A stretch of DNA of 64,000 nt from assembly GCF_005860805.1 (NCBI RefSeq), contig NZ_VCEJ01000002.1, forward strand, positions 124,001-188,000, written 5' to 3'. Under the pieces are notes generated by a model. It did no database searches. It saw only the letters and a program-made list of their open reading frames with translations, and was not told the DNA's origin. Of this stretch, positions 1 through 8,165 are shown piece after piece. Every line of letters starts with the position of its first letter. Position 1 is the first letter of the stretch. The stretch is from Dyadobacter luticola (GTDB lineage: Bacteria > Bacteroidota > Bacteroidia > Cytophagales > Spirosomataceae). A program made the position numbers and the translations under genes.

Positions 1-1
1 T

Positions 2-139
2 CAGGCGCTGTTGATGGTGGGTGAGCGCCGAACATTTGAGCTACTGGAAGAGGCCGATGAGCAGGGCAAAAAATTGAAGTTGCTGTACCCTGAAAATGCA
101 AAGAAAAATGCGCCTCCGACCGGCATTGCGCTGGCTTGA
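2..139 (+). CDS. C-terminal end of an unidentified protein (partial)
   Basis: An open frame enters from the left edge and stops with TGA at 137-139, giving 45 residues (QALLMVGERRTFELLEEADE, then a Lys/Ala/Pro-rich tail ending GIALA). The visible piece is charged and probably helical, with no signal or membrane segment. It is too short to assign to a family. About 110 bases separate it from the convergent gene that ends at 251, and I see no strong terminator hairpin there. Confidence 0.5.
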   Translation, partial: QALLMVGERRTFELLEEADEQGKKLKLLYPENAKKNAPPTGIALA

Positions 140-250
140 AATATTGCTTTTGAATGTTAATTGTCGGCCAATACACGTCAACCGTGGATTCTATGGGATC
201 AAGTGGTCAATAGCAAGTTGCGGGATAAAAATCGCCAGGCGTAAACCGGG

Positions 251-1315
251 TTATTTAACCTGAAAATTAACCAGTACAAAAGCCTGCGGGCCTTTTTGTT
301 CTTCACCTTTCGTAATGTCACGGTCAAAAGGCCTGTTTACATTATTCGCAGCCAGATCTTCCAGTCGAGCATCGACTTTTAAATGATAAGTTCCTGGTTT
401 CCAGTGGTCTTTTGGAATAAATAACTCACGCGTTTCTTCCCGGACAAACTGCCATTCACCTGCAATCTTACTGCCATCTTCATGTGTGATCTCAAATGCT
501 TCGTCGAGAAGTCCATGATCCAGCGGTTCCTGAAAATCAATCATTAGTGCTGAAAGAGTGCCAGATTTTGGCGGGTTGATTTTCCAACTTTCGGGAACAG
601 GAGAGAGGCTGTCGCGGATTGTGGTCACAAATGTTTTAGTGTAACTTTTCGCTAGCGCGCTACCGTCCACATCCTTCCAATGTTGTGAAATGATAATGCT
701 GTACTTTCGATTTTTAAGCATGGGCGCGCCTAACTTTTTATTCGGTTGTAAATCGCGCTTGATCCTCCCCGGATCGAGCCAGAGCGTGAGCTGCGTGCGG
801 TCTTCATTCCAGAGTTCCGGCTGCAAGTCGAGAAATGCGTTTTTAACCGTATCTGCCTGATCGTCAAGTAAAGCAACATGTTGCGCCGATCTTCCTTCGC
901 GCATCGGCTGGCTGAATTGCAGATAAACTTTCAGCAGGTTTTCGGGGACGGTATCCTGCGTCGGAAAAATGGCGGTTAGTTTCGGAGCGTCTGAGGCGTC
1001 GGGCTGAGGAATCGAAAATTGGGCAATCGATTTTTCGCCTTCAAAAATTTCATAAGTAAGTCCGCGGGTGAACGGGATCAACGGCGTGAAAATGAGCCTA
1101 TCTTCCTGTTTTTCAATGTCGCCAAAAATGGTAAGCTCATTATCATAGCTCGCATCGACCCGAACAGAAATGGGCTTCGTGCCCTCCGCAAGCTGGTTTG
1201 GAATGGAAACCGCGACTGCCTTTTTGTTTTTCCAGATGATGGAAACCGCTTTTTTCTCGTCGTTTTTCTGGCAGGAAATAATTATAGTTAATACAAAAAA
1301 AGTCAGGCTGCACAT
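251..1315 (-). CDS. Exported lipoprotein with Ig-like/SbsA-like domains, function unknown
   Basis: About 354 residues. I start at ATG 1315 because the protein then begins with a clean lipoprotein signal (MCSLTFFVLTIIISC, Cys about residue 15). The longer in-frame start at 1393 would put 26 odd residues first and overlap the upstream gene by 44 bases. Mature segments such as PTQDTVPENLLKVYLQFSQP and the later LSALMIDFQEPLDHGLLDEA look like bacterial Ig-like (SbsA-type) repeats that begin with a strand and a pro-rich turn. No enzymatic motif is seen. It follows the 1350-2462 gene by 34 bases on the same strand, so the two are probably co-transcribed. Role unknown; a periplasmic or surface anchored binding or structural protein is likely. 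Confidence 0.7.
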   Translation of the reverse strand: MCSLTFFVLTIIISCQKNDEKKAVSIIWKNKKAVAVSIPNQLAEGTKPISVRVDASYDNELTIFGDIEKQEDRLIFTPLIPFTRGLTYEIFEGEKSIAQFSIPQPDASDAPKLTAIFPTQDTVPENLLKVYLQFSQPMREGRSAQHVALLDDQADTVKNAFLDLQPELWNEDRTQLTLWLDPGRIKRDLQPNKKLGAPMLKNRKYSIIISQHWKDVDGSALAKSYTKTFVTTIRDSLSPVPESWKINPPKSGTLSALMIDFQEPLDHGLLDEAFEITHEDGSKIAGEWQFVREETRELFIPKDHWKPGTYHLKVDARLEDLAANNVNRPFDRDITKGEEQKGPQAFVLVNFQVK

Positions 1316-1349
1316 GATGTACAACCTGACTTGCCTGAAATTCAATATC

Positions 1350-2462
1350 TTACAAATAGCGCTCACTGGAAGTCCAAAGATCGAGGCTGCCATTAGATCT
1401 GCGTTGCAGCATGATCATCCGCGAATCGTCCAGCTTGTCCATTTGGATCACATTCGTCACCGGCAGTGACACAAAGTTCACGCCTGCGGTAGCAAAGTTT
1501 TCTTCCACCGGCGTCGTCAGAGAACCCTGGTAGGATTCAATGTTTTTATATTTCACTTTGAAAACCGGTCTCGCTGAATTCGCCATCATTAAAAAAGAGT
1601 CGCCGCCTTTTTTGACCGTTACCATATCAATCGGCTGATTTCCACTGCCCATTTCCGCTACGGTGCGGCCTTTCACATGAGTGCCCGGTTTCAGTTCATC
1701 CATCGGGAAAAGAACCAGCGGCGTGCAGGTGTAGCTCGCTACCAGGTATTTTTTTCCACTGATTTCAGCAGTCGTAAAAGTTTTGATCGGCGCCAATGTT
1801 TCGTATTTGCCGTGCGCGGCGTGGTAGATTTCTAATGTTGCAGCATCTTGTTTATCTGTAAAAGGAAAAGGAATGCTGCGGAAAGTAGAGCTGAAAGTCT
1901 GGCCCGACAAGCCGCTCACCAGTACTTTACCGTCGGCAAAGCCAATATCTGAAATCGCCGAAACGCGGATCGGGTTGCCGCGCTGGTCTTTATCCGTCTC
2001 AGAAGGAACATTATTCAGCGCCAGGCTCGAAAAGGGTACATTCTTGGTACTTACCGCCTCAATTTTTTCACCCGCAATTTTGAGTAAAACCGGCGTGCCA
2101 TCATTGCTCTGCACCGCGCAGTAAACTGTTTTCGAAACCGGATTTACCACAATATCCTGGATGGTCACATTCTCGGCAGTAGTACCCAGCAGCGAAGCAA
2201 TTTTTTGGTCAATGTTCTTGATTTCCACAGGAGTAGCTGCATTATTTGCTACCGCATCTTTCGTATCCATCGCAAAAACCGTCCCGCTTTTCGAATCCCC
2301 TATCAGCAAAACCCCGTCCGGCCCGAAAGCCAGCGCGCTGATCGATTTAATCTCCGGCGTCCCCACCTTAAACCCATATTTGCTCCCCGCCAACCGGTTG
2401 GTATTCGCCAGAAGCACCACCCCGGCGCAGATCACAGCCAGCACGAAATACATTTTTTTCAT
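1350..2462 (-). CDS. Exported beta-propeller-like protein of unknown function
   Basis: 370 residues. An N-terminal hydrophobic segment (MKKMYFVLAVICAGVVLLA) acts as signal peptide or anchor. The rest has recurring segments of the kind SISALAFGPDGVLLIGDSKS and VSAISDIGFADGKVLVSGLS, that is, strand-turn-strand blades typical of six- or seven-bladed propellers (NHL/SMP-30-like). No heme or metal site is obvious. It is the first gene of a two-gene unit with the lipoprotein ending at 251. The pair probably forms one exported complex, but no pathway is indicated. The family call is by eye only. Confidence 0.65.
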   Translation of the reverse strand: MKKMYFVLAVICAGVVLLANTNRLAGSKYGFKVGTPEIKSISALAFGPDGVLLIGDSKSGTVFAMDTKDAVANNAATPVEIKNIDQKIASLLGTTAENVTIQDIVVNPVSKTVYCAVQSNDGTPVLLKIAGEKIEAVSTKNVPFSSLALNNVPSETDKDQRGNPIRVSAISDIGFADGKVLVSGLSGQTFSSTFRSIPFPFTDKQDAATLEIYHAAHGKYETLAPIKTFTTAEISGKKYLVASYTCTPLVLFPMDELKPGTHVKGRTVAEMGSGNQPIDMVTVKKGGDSFLMMANSARPVFKVKYKNIESYQGSLTTPVEENFATAGVNFVSLPVTNVIQMDKLDDSRMIMLQRRSNGSLDLWTSSERYL

Positions 2463-2569
2463 AGTCTGATTAGTTTAGTGATTTTGTGTATGGTTCTCAG
2501 GAAATAGAAAGAGTGTATGTCACGCATCTACCGGGCAATAATGGATTTTCTAACATAAATTTAGATTGT

Positions 2570-2584
2570 TACCAATTTTTGGTA
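2570..2584. promoter_or_regulatory. Short perfect inverted repeat upstream of parDE, candidate operator
   Basis: TACCAA-TTT-TTGGTA is a perfect 6-bp dyad centred about 35 bases before the antitoxin start. ParD-type ribbon-helix-helix antitoxins normally bind palindromes at this place to repress their own operon, so this is a reasonable operator. The assignment is inference from position and symmetry. Confidence 0.35.
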
Positions 2585-2612
2585 TTTTTAGGATATTAAT
2601 AGATATATACTC

Positions 2613-2858
2613 GTGGGGAAAAATACATCAATATCAATTAGCCCTCATTTTGATTCCTTCATCGAAAGTCAAATTGAGACAGGGCGCTATGCCTCAGGCA
2701 GTGAAGTTATTCGCGCAGCTCTAAGATTGCTGGAACGCGAAGAGGAAAAATTAAAAGCGTTAAGGCAAGCTCTAATTGAGGGCGAGCAGGGCGGTTGGGT
2801 TGAGAACTTCGACCCGGAAGAATTCAAAGCGAAATTGAGGCGAGATCATTTAACTTAA
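2613..2858 (+). CDS. parD: ParD-like type II antitoxin (ribbon-helix-helix)
   Basis: 81 residues starting at GTG 2613. The N-terminus (KNTSISISPHFDSFIESQ) is the beta strand plus first helix of a ribbon-helix-helix DNA-binding domain, followed by the family-typical GRYASGSEVIRAALRLLE. The C-terminal part (residues about 45-81, EEKLKALRQALIEGEQGG onward) is the toxin-binding tail seen in ParD proteins. In the family it dimerises, represses its own promoter and neutralises ParE. The toxin gene starts three bases after its stop codon, the normal antitoxin-first order. A 6-bp dyad at 2570 may be its operator. Confidence 0.88.
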   Translation: MGKNTSISISPHFDSFIESQIETGRYASGSEVIRAALRLLEREEEKLKALRQALIEGEQGGWVENFDPEEFKAKLRRDHLT

Positions 2859-2861
2859 AAT

Positions 2862-3155
2862 ATGCCAGAATACCGATTGACTATACCCGCACAAAATGAT
2901 CTTGAAAAAATTTGGGAGTACACAGCAGATGAATGGTCTATTCGTCAGGCTGACAAATATTTGGACGGATTGGTATCCATTTTTAACGCATTAGCAGACA
3001 GGAAAATTAAGGGTAAGAGGATCGACTTGATCAGAAAAAATTACAAAGAAATTTCGTTTATGAGGCATCACGTTTTCTTCCAGGAAACCCTCGACGGGAC
3101 TATAGAGATCATGCGTATTCTTCACGTTAGTATGGATGTCGAAAGCCATCTTTAA
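2862..3155 (+). CDS. parE: ParE/RelE-superfamily toxin
   Basis: 97 residues, full length for ParE. It opens with PEYRLTIPAQNDLEKIWEYT, the beta strand and helix pair of the ParE_toxin family, and has the central Arg/Lys-rich strand (KGKRIDLIRKNYKEISF) and the final strand IEIMRILHVSMDVESHL; the usual ending is a hydrophobic strand with I-x-R-I-L-H-x-x-M-D. ParE toxins typically poison DNA gyrase, but related RelE toxins cleave mRNA, so the target here is not proven. Co-transcribed with the antitoxin at 2613 and convergent with the nucleosidase, with only nine bases between the stop codons. It looks intact. Confidence 0.88.
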   Translation: MPEYRLTIPAQNDLEKIWEYTADEWSIRQADKYLDGLVSIFNALADRKIKGKRIDLIRKNYKEISFMRHHVFFQETLDGTIEIMRILHVSMDVESHL

Positions 3156-3164
3156 CTGGCCTGC

Positions 3165-3965
3165 TTACTTCACCCCAACCACACCCATCACCAACAACGC
3201 TGCATTCTCCGCCGCGATCTCATAAAAAGTATCCATATCCGCCTTTGCTTTCTGATTCGCCTTGTCGCTTAAACTTCGAATGATCAGAAACGGGATGTGC
3301 TGCTGGTAGCAGGCCTGGGCGATGGCGGCGCCTTCCATTTCGGTGGCATCGGCGTTTAGGTCTTTTAGCAGGCGTTTGGTGGCGATTTCGGAGGAGACGA
3401 AAACGTCGCCGGTGACGATGATGCCCTTTTTGACGGCGGGTGCAATGTTGCCTTCTTCGCGGTTTACTTTTCTGAATGTCAGTTTTTTAGAGACGGCCAA
3501 TGCCTTTTCTACCAACATGGAGTCGCATTTGAAAAAAGCCGGGTTTTCTTTTCCGGTTAAAGGATTTTTGGTCGCCCAGTATTTCATTCCGTCATCGCTC
3601 AATGCGCCGAAATCGTGGTAGCCGATCTGTGTTCCGATGACCAAGTCGCCCGGAGATAATGCCGGATCAATCCCGCCTGCGATGCCTGAGAAGACAATTT
3701 CCCTCGGCTTGAAATGTTCGATCATGATGGTGGTCGTGATAGCAGCATTCACTTTGCCAACGCCGGTTTCCGCTAGCACCACGGGCCGCCCGCTGAGTTT
3801 GCCTTTTGTAAATCTGACATTACTAATCAGCGTGTCTTTCGGGTTTTCCATTTTCTTTTTGAGCAAAACCAACTCTGGTGAAAATGCACCCAGTATTCCG
3901 GTAACATCTTGTGCAGCAACCAGGTAGGGGAAAAGGAGTAGACTTAGCAGGAGTGATTTTTTCAT
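3165..3965 (-). CDS. Exported 5'-methylthioadenosine/S-adenosylhomocysteine nucleosidase
   Basis: 266 residues of the PNP_UDP_1 (nucleoside phosphorylase) fold. A signal peptide MKKSLLLSLLLFPYLVAAQ precedes the fold, which begins TGILGAFSPELVLL; the Glu here (about residue 30) matches Glu12 of the cytosolic E. coli enzyme. Near the C-terminus the motif TEMEGAAIAQACYQ supplies the substrate-binding Met-Glu and IIRSLSDKAN supplies the catalytic Asp. The family hydrolyses MTA and SAH to adenine and the thiopentose. A secreted form is less common than the cytosolic one. It lies six bases downstream of an AzgA-like permease, which fits adenine release outside the inner membrane followed by uptake. 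Reaction confident, exact substrate inferred. Confidence 0.85.
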   Translation of the reverse strand: MKKSLLLSLLLFPYLVAAQDVTGILGAFSPELVLLKKKMENPKDTLISNVRFTKGKLSGRPVVLAETGVGKVNAAITTTIMIEHFKPREIVFSGIAGGIDPALSPGDLVIGTQIGYHDFGALSDDGMKYWATKNPLTGKENPAFFKCDSMLVEKALAVSKKLTFRKVNREEGNIAPAVKKGIIVTGDVFVSSEIATKRLLKDLNADATEMEGAAIAQACYQQHIPFLIIRSLSDKANQKAKADMDTFYEIAAENAALLVMGVVGVK

Positions 3966-3971
3966 TTGTTC

Positions 3972-5270
3972 TTAAAATATAAGTGCCAAAATGGCAAAGA
4001 AATCAATGATCCAGAGTGCGAGGGAAATCTGGCGGCTTCTGCCCGTCAGCAAATGCAGGGCGGTCCAGCTGAGGAAACCCCAGATAATACCCTGGGTGAT
4101 AGAATAGGTAAAAGGTATCAGCACCATCGCCATGAATGCCGGAAATGCTTCGTGCAGTTTATTCCAGTCGATTTTGATAACCGGTTTCATCATAAAAACA
4201 CCCACCAACACCAGCGCCGGAGCCGTGGCAATCGCTGGTACTGCGCTCAACACCGGCGACAAAAAGAGAAAAGGCAAAAACAAAACCGCCCCTGCGATAG
4301 CCGTAAGCCCGGTTTTTCCACCCTGCTCAATCCCGACGGCCGATTCAATGTAAGCTGTTCCCGGACTGCTGCCGGTCAGTCCAGCAATTGTCGTCGAAAA
4401 TGCATCGACGATCAAAGATTTGCGAATGTTCTTGGGCTCTCCGTTTTCGTCGAGCAAATTGGAAGCTTCCGCCAGCCCCACGAATGTGGAAAGACTGTCG
4501 AACATATCGGTGAAAACAAAAGCCAAAATAATTGGTGCGAGGCTCCATTTCAGGGAGTTAGCCAAATCCAGCTGAAATAACAGGCTGAAATCCGGCTTTG
4601 CGATTAACTGATTAATGGTGATCACAGGTTCGGTTCCGCCCCACCATCTGCCGATCGGCCAGGCGAGCAGGCTTGTGACGACGATGCCAATGAGAATGCT
4701 GCCTTTTACATTCCGGATTAGCAGAACGACCGTAATCAGAAGTCCGGCAATGAATGTGAGCGTTGAGGCATTCAGATTGCCCAAACTCACCATCGTAGCG
4801 GGATTGGCGACGATGAACTTGGCATTTGCAAAACCTATCAAGGTGATAAACAGTCCGATACCCGACGCAATCGCGTATCTCAAAGGTTTTGGAATAGCTT
4901 TGACAATGTAGGAGCGGACATTGAAAATAGAAAGCAACAGAAAGAAAACGCCAGACCAGAAAACCGTCCCCAGCGCTACCTGCCAGCTCAATTTATCCGT
5001 CAAAACCGCCGAGAATGTAAAAAAAGCATTCAGCCCCATGCCTGGCGCTACGAGGATCGGGTTGTTGGCATACAACCCCATCATCATGCTGCTGAAAAAC
5101 GAAACGAGGATCGTGGCTGTCAAAACCGCCGAAAATGGCATGCCGGTCTGGCTTAAAATCGACGGGTTAACGACTATGATATAGGCAGTTGCGAGGAAGG
5201 AAGATACCCCGGCCAGGATTTCAGTGGAGACGGAAGTTTGTTCTTTTTTTAGGGAGGAAAAAGAAAACAT
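3972..5270 (-). CDS. NCS2-family (AzgA-like) adenine/guanine/hypoxanthine permease
   Basis: 432 residues, the usual length for the family. The N-terminus SVSTEILAGVSSFLATAYII followed by VNPSIL and the loop NNPILVAPGMGLNAFF are diagnostic for AzgA-type NCS2 transporters. About 12-14 hydrophobic segments follow, with the conserved FVFTDMFDSLSTFVG in the middle (the substrate-binding region) and TGSSPGTAYIESAVGI. It should import purine bases with protons across the inner membrane. It is the first gene of a minus-strand pair with the nucleosidase that starts six bases after its stop, which points to adenine as substrate. Confidence 0.9.
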   Translation of the reverse strand: MFSFSSLKKEQTSVSTEILAGVSSFLATAYIIVVNPSILSQTGMPFSAVLTATILVSFFSSMMMGLYANNPILVAPGMGLNAFFTFSAVLTDKLSWQVALGTVFWSGVFFLLLSIFNVRSYIVKAIPKPLRYAIASGIGLFITLIGFANAKFIVANPATMVSLGNLNASTLTFIAGLLITVVLLIRNVKGSILIGIVVTSLLAWPIGRWWGGTEPVITINQLIAKPDFSLLFQLDLANSLKWSLAPIILAFVFTDMFDSLSTFVGLAEASNLLDENGEPKNIRKSLIVDAFSTTIAGLTGSSPGTAYIESAVGIEQGGKTGLTAIAGAVLFLPFLFLSPVLSAVPAIATAPALVLVGVFMMKPVIKIDWNKLHEAFPAFMAMVLIPFTYSITQGIIWGFLSWTALHLLTGRSRQISLALWIIDFFAILALIF

Positions 5271-5366
5271 AGGAGCGCGGTTTCTTTCAAATATATTGAT
5301 TTAAATCGAATGAGGAGGTTTTGCCGGTGCCCGACTTTTAGCCTTGATCTATCAATTTATCGTTAC

Positions 5367-8141
5367 ATGAGTCAAATTGCTAAAAACCGGGTGCGTAAGT
5401 GGGGAGTTGTTTCAATCCTGATCCTGGCCCTGACCACCGTTTTGCTGACCGGTTATACCCGTTTTGAGAAACAATCCGATATACCTGATTCCCTGCATCT
5501 TGCGTCTTTTGTCGAGCCGGGTTTTCCCTACATTTCTACTTCTGTGGATGCCCGGAAGTTGGGTGCGGGTTTTCCAGCTGACAATCAGGCTGCGCGTACA
5601 TTGGCTTTGCAGTTGGGCGACAACGCTTATGCGTGTTTTGATACCGATTTGTTGCGCTGGTCGGTGGCGTGGACAGGCAAGTTTTTGCCGATGGTTTTGA
5701 TGGCGCAGATTTCTTACAAAGACTTTTTTAATAAAAATAATGGTATCGCAAATGTGACTGGTGAGCCTAAAATCGCGACGGGGCCTTATGCTGGCTGGAC
5801 GACCGGAAAGCCCGGTTTCAGAGATGGAAAAACGGAAATTGAACCCACCTGGAAAGCATTACCGGCGGAGCAGGCGCGGTGGGGCGGAGCTTATGTATAT
5901 GGTAACAAGGCGATTTTACACTACACCGTCGGCGATGCTAAAATTTATGAATTGCCCGGCAGCACCCGATTTGAAAATCAGGTAGCTTTTACCAGAACAT
6001 TGCGCGCGAGCCAGGTTAGCAAAGAAATATATTTGACTGCTGCGGAAATCAGCAATGCCACTTCCAGCGAGGTGAAAGGCAAAATCGCGTATGTTTTTCA
6101 GGGCGCAAATAAAGACAGTGTGACTGCCCTGGGTATTGCTGGAAAAGGTAACTGGCAGCCGGAAGTTTCGGAAGGTAAATATCTGACAGTGAAGTTGCCA
6201 GCTTCCGAAAAGCAAACAGAAGCAACTGTTTTGATCTGGAAAGGACCGGTAAAGTCTTTGAAAGCATTCGAAAAACTTTGCCGGGCGAAACCGGAAACAT
6301 TACCTGCATTTGAAAAAGGCGGCCCGGCAGCGTGGAAAGAAACCATCGTCACGAAAGGCAAAACCGCGCCGGATACCGCCGCATTTGTGACAGACCAGCT
6401 GACATTACCATTGAATAATCCCTGGAAACGCAATGTGCGCGTGGCCGATATTGCGTTTTTTACCGACGGCCACGCGGCGGTTGTGACGTTTGAGGGCGAT
6501 GTTTGGAAAGTGGAAGGTATCGACAAAGATTTACAGAACATTCAATGGAAACGCTTCGCCTCCGGCCTGCACGAGCCGCTGAGCATTGAGGTGGTGAAGG
6601 ACACGATTTATGTTTTCGACCGGAGCGGGATTGTGAAATTACACGACCTGAATAATGATGGTAATGCGGATTTTTATGAGAATTTTTCCAATGTGATGTC
6701 GCAATCCGCAGAGTCGCGGGAGTGGGCGGCGGATCTGGTGCATGCAAAGGATGGTAGTTTTTATATTGCCAAAGGCGGCAGTTTGAGCAATGGTCCGGGG
6801 ATGACGAAGGCGGCTTTCGGGAAAGGTTTCAGGACGGGCTCGGACCAGAATGGTACCATCATGCAGATTTCCCCCGACGGCCGGAGGTTTGAGATGATCG
6901 CTACCGGCCTGCGCGGCCCGTATCTTGGTTATAACCCAAAATCTGGAATGCTCACCGCCACCGACCAGCAGGGCAATTTTGTTCCTTCCAGTCCGATTTA
7001 CATCATTAAAAAAGGTGATTATTTTGGCGTGATCCCCACCATGCACCGCAGCGATAATCCGCAGATTGCGCCGCCCCTGACCTGGATCCCTCACAGCGTC
7101 GATCGGTCGAGTTTGGGGCAGGCATGGATTACCGGTACAAAGATGGGCCCGCTGAATAACAGCCTGATACACTTTTCTTTCGGCACGCCCGGCTTGTTCA
7201 GGGTTTTGATTGACAGTACGTCGAAAATCACGCAGGGGGCAGTTTCTTTTATCAATGCAAACTACCCGGCACCGACTTCCAAAGGCGTGATGAACCCGGT
7301 CGACGAGCAGCTTTATGTGACAGGTTTCAATCTCTGGGGCTCGGCTTCGACGGGCATCAGTTCGCTGCTGAGGCTCCGGTATACGGGCAAGCCAAGTTAT
7401 ATGGCGAACCAGTTTAAAGCTGGTAACCAGGGAATTATCATTGGTTTTGATTCGGAATTAGCAAAAAGCAGTGTCGTGAATGCGGCTAATTTTGAAGTAA
7501 AAAGGTATAACTATCAGCGCACCGAGGAGTACGGTTCGGGCCACTTCAAGCTCGATGGAAGTACCGGCGAGGAAATATTGCCGGTGGCGGGATCCTATTT
7601 GTCGGCGGATAGCAAGAAAATTTTGCTACTGGTGCCCGATATGAAGGAGGTGATGCAAATGGAAGTCGGTTACAAGCTGCTGGCGAAGGACGGAAAAAAG
7701 GTGAATGATCATTTGTATTTCACGGTCAATAGCTCGGATGATATTGATTTGGAAAAGGCTGGTTTTAAGAATGTTGACCTTAATTTACTGACAGCCAAGA
7801 AGGCGGAAATGACTTCGCAGCCCGCGAAAGTAGAATTGGCGTCAGCCGAAAAAGGAAGACAGATTTTCCAGAAAATGGCTTGTGCAGGCTGTCACTCTCC
7901 CGGAACGAAGACCGACGGAATGTACGGTCCTCCCTTCAAGAATTTATATAAATCGGAAAGAACATTTGACGATGGTACCAAAGCCGTGGCCGACGAAAGC
8001 TACATCCGCGAGTCGATCCTGACGCCTTCCAAACACATTGTAAAAGGATATAATGAAGAAATGCCGTCGTTTGTGGGTGTGCTTTCCGATCCGGATATTG
8101 AGTCGGTGATCCTGTATATTAAATCTTTATCCGGGAAATAA
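5367..8141 (+). CDS. Exported DUF6797-like/propeller protein with C-terminal cytochrome c domain
   Basis: 924 residues from ATG 5367 (a start at 5310 is possible, but the 5367 start places the hydrophobic export helix, WGVVSILILALTTVLLTGY, at the N-terminus). Residues about 35-310 contain WSVAWTGKFLPMVLMAQIS and match what I recall of the DUF6797 domain. About 340-720 is a beta-propeller of the PVC-type membrane-bound dehydrogenase/PQQ-sugar-dehydrogenase style (YVFDRSGIVKLHDLNNDGNA, GFRTGSDQNGTIMQISPDGR). The last 90 residues are a class I cytochrome c with CAGCH and an axial-Met candidate in EEMPSFVGVLSD. It is likely a periplasmic redox protein that oxidises a sugar or alcohol-like substrate. 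The substrate is unknown, and the gene stands alone between convergent and divergent neighbours. Confidence 0.75.
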   Translation: MSQIAKNRVRKWGVVSILILALTTVLLTGYTRFEKQSDIPDSLHLASFVEPGFPYISTSVDARKLGAGFPADNQAARTLALQLGDNAYACFDTDLLRWSVAWTGKFLPMVLMAQISYKDFFNKNNGIANVTGEPKIATGPYAGWTTGKPGFRDGKTEIEPTWKALPAEQARWGGAYVYGNKAILHYTVGDAKIYELPGSTRFENQVAFTRTLRASQVSKEIYLTAAEISNATSSEVKGKIAYVFQGANKDSVTALGIAGKGNWQPEVSEGKYLTVKLPASEKQTEATVLIWKGPVKSLKAFEKLCRAKPETLPAFEKGGPAAWKETIVTKGKTAPDTAAFVTDQLTLPLNNPWKRNVRVADIAFFTDGHAAVVTFEGDVWKVEGIDKDLQNIQWKRFASGLHEPLSIEVVKDTIYVFDRSGIVKLHDLNNDGNADFYENFSNVMSQSAESREWAADLVHAKDGSFYIAKGGSLSNGPGMTKAAFGKGFRTGSDQNGTIMQISPDGRRFEMIATGLRGPYLGYNPKSGMLTATDQQGNFVPSSPIYIIKKGDYFGVIPTMHRSDNPQIAPPLTWIPHSVDRSSLGQAWITGTKMGPLNNSLIHFSFGTPGLFRVLIDSTSKITQGAVSFINANYPAPTSKGVMNPVDEQLYVTGFNLWGSASTGISSLLRLRYTGKPSYMANQFKAGNQGIIIGFDSELAKSSVVNAANFEVKRYNYQRTEEYGSGHFKLDGSTGEEILPVAGSYLSADSKKILLLVPDMKEVMQMEVGYKLLAKDGKKVNDHLYFTVNSSDDIDLEKAGFKNVDLNLLTAKKAEMTSQPAKVELASAEKGRQIFQKMACAGCHSPGTKTDGMYGPPFKNLYKSERTFDDGTKAVADESYIRESILTPSKHIVKGYNEEMPSFVGVLSDPDIESVILYIKSLSGK

Positions 8142-8165
8142 ACTGCCAGTGCATTTTGTCGCCCA

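Noticed and set aside
251..1393. Longer start for the Ig-like lipoprotein at 1393
   Set aside because: It would overlap the upstream gene and hide the lipoprotein signal behind 26 unrelated residues.
3966..4580. Plus-strand frame opposite the permease
   Set aside because: Antisense to a clear NCS2 permease with no family features.
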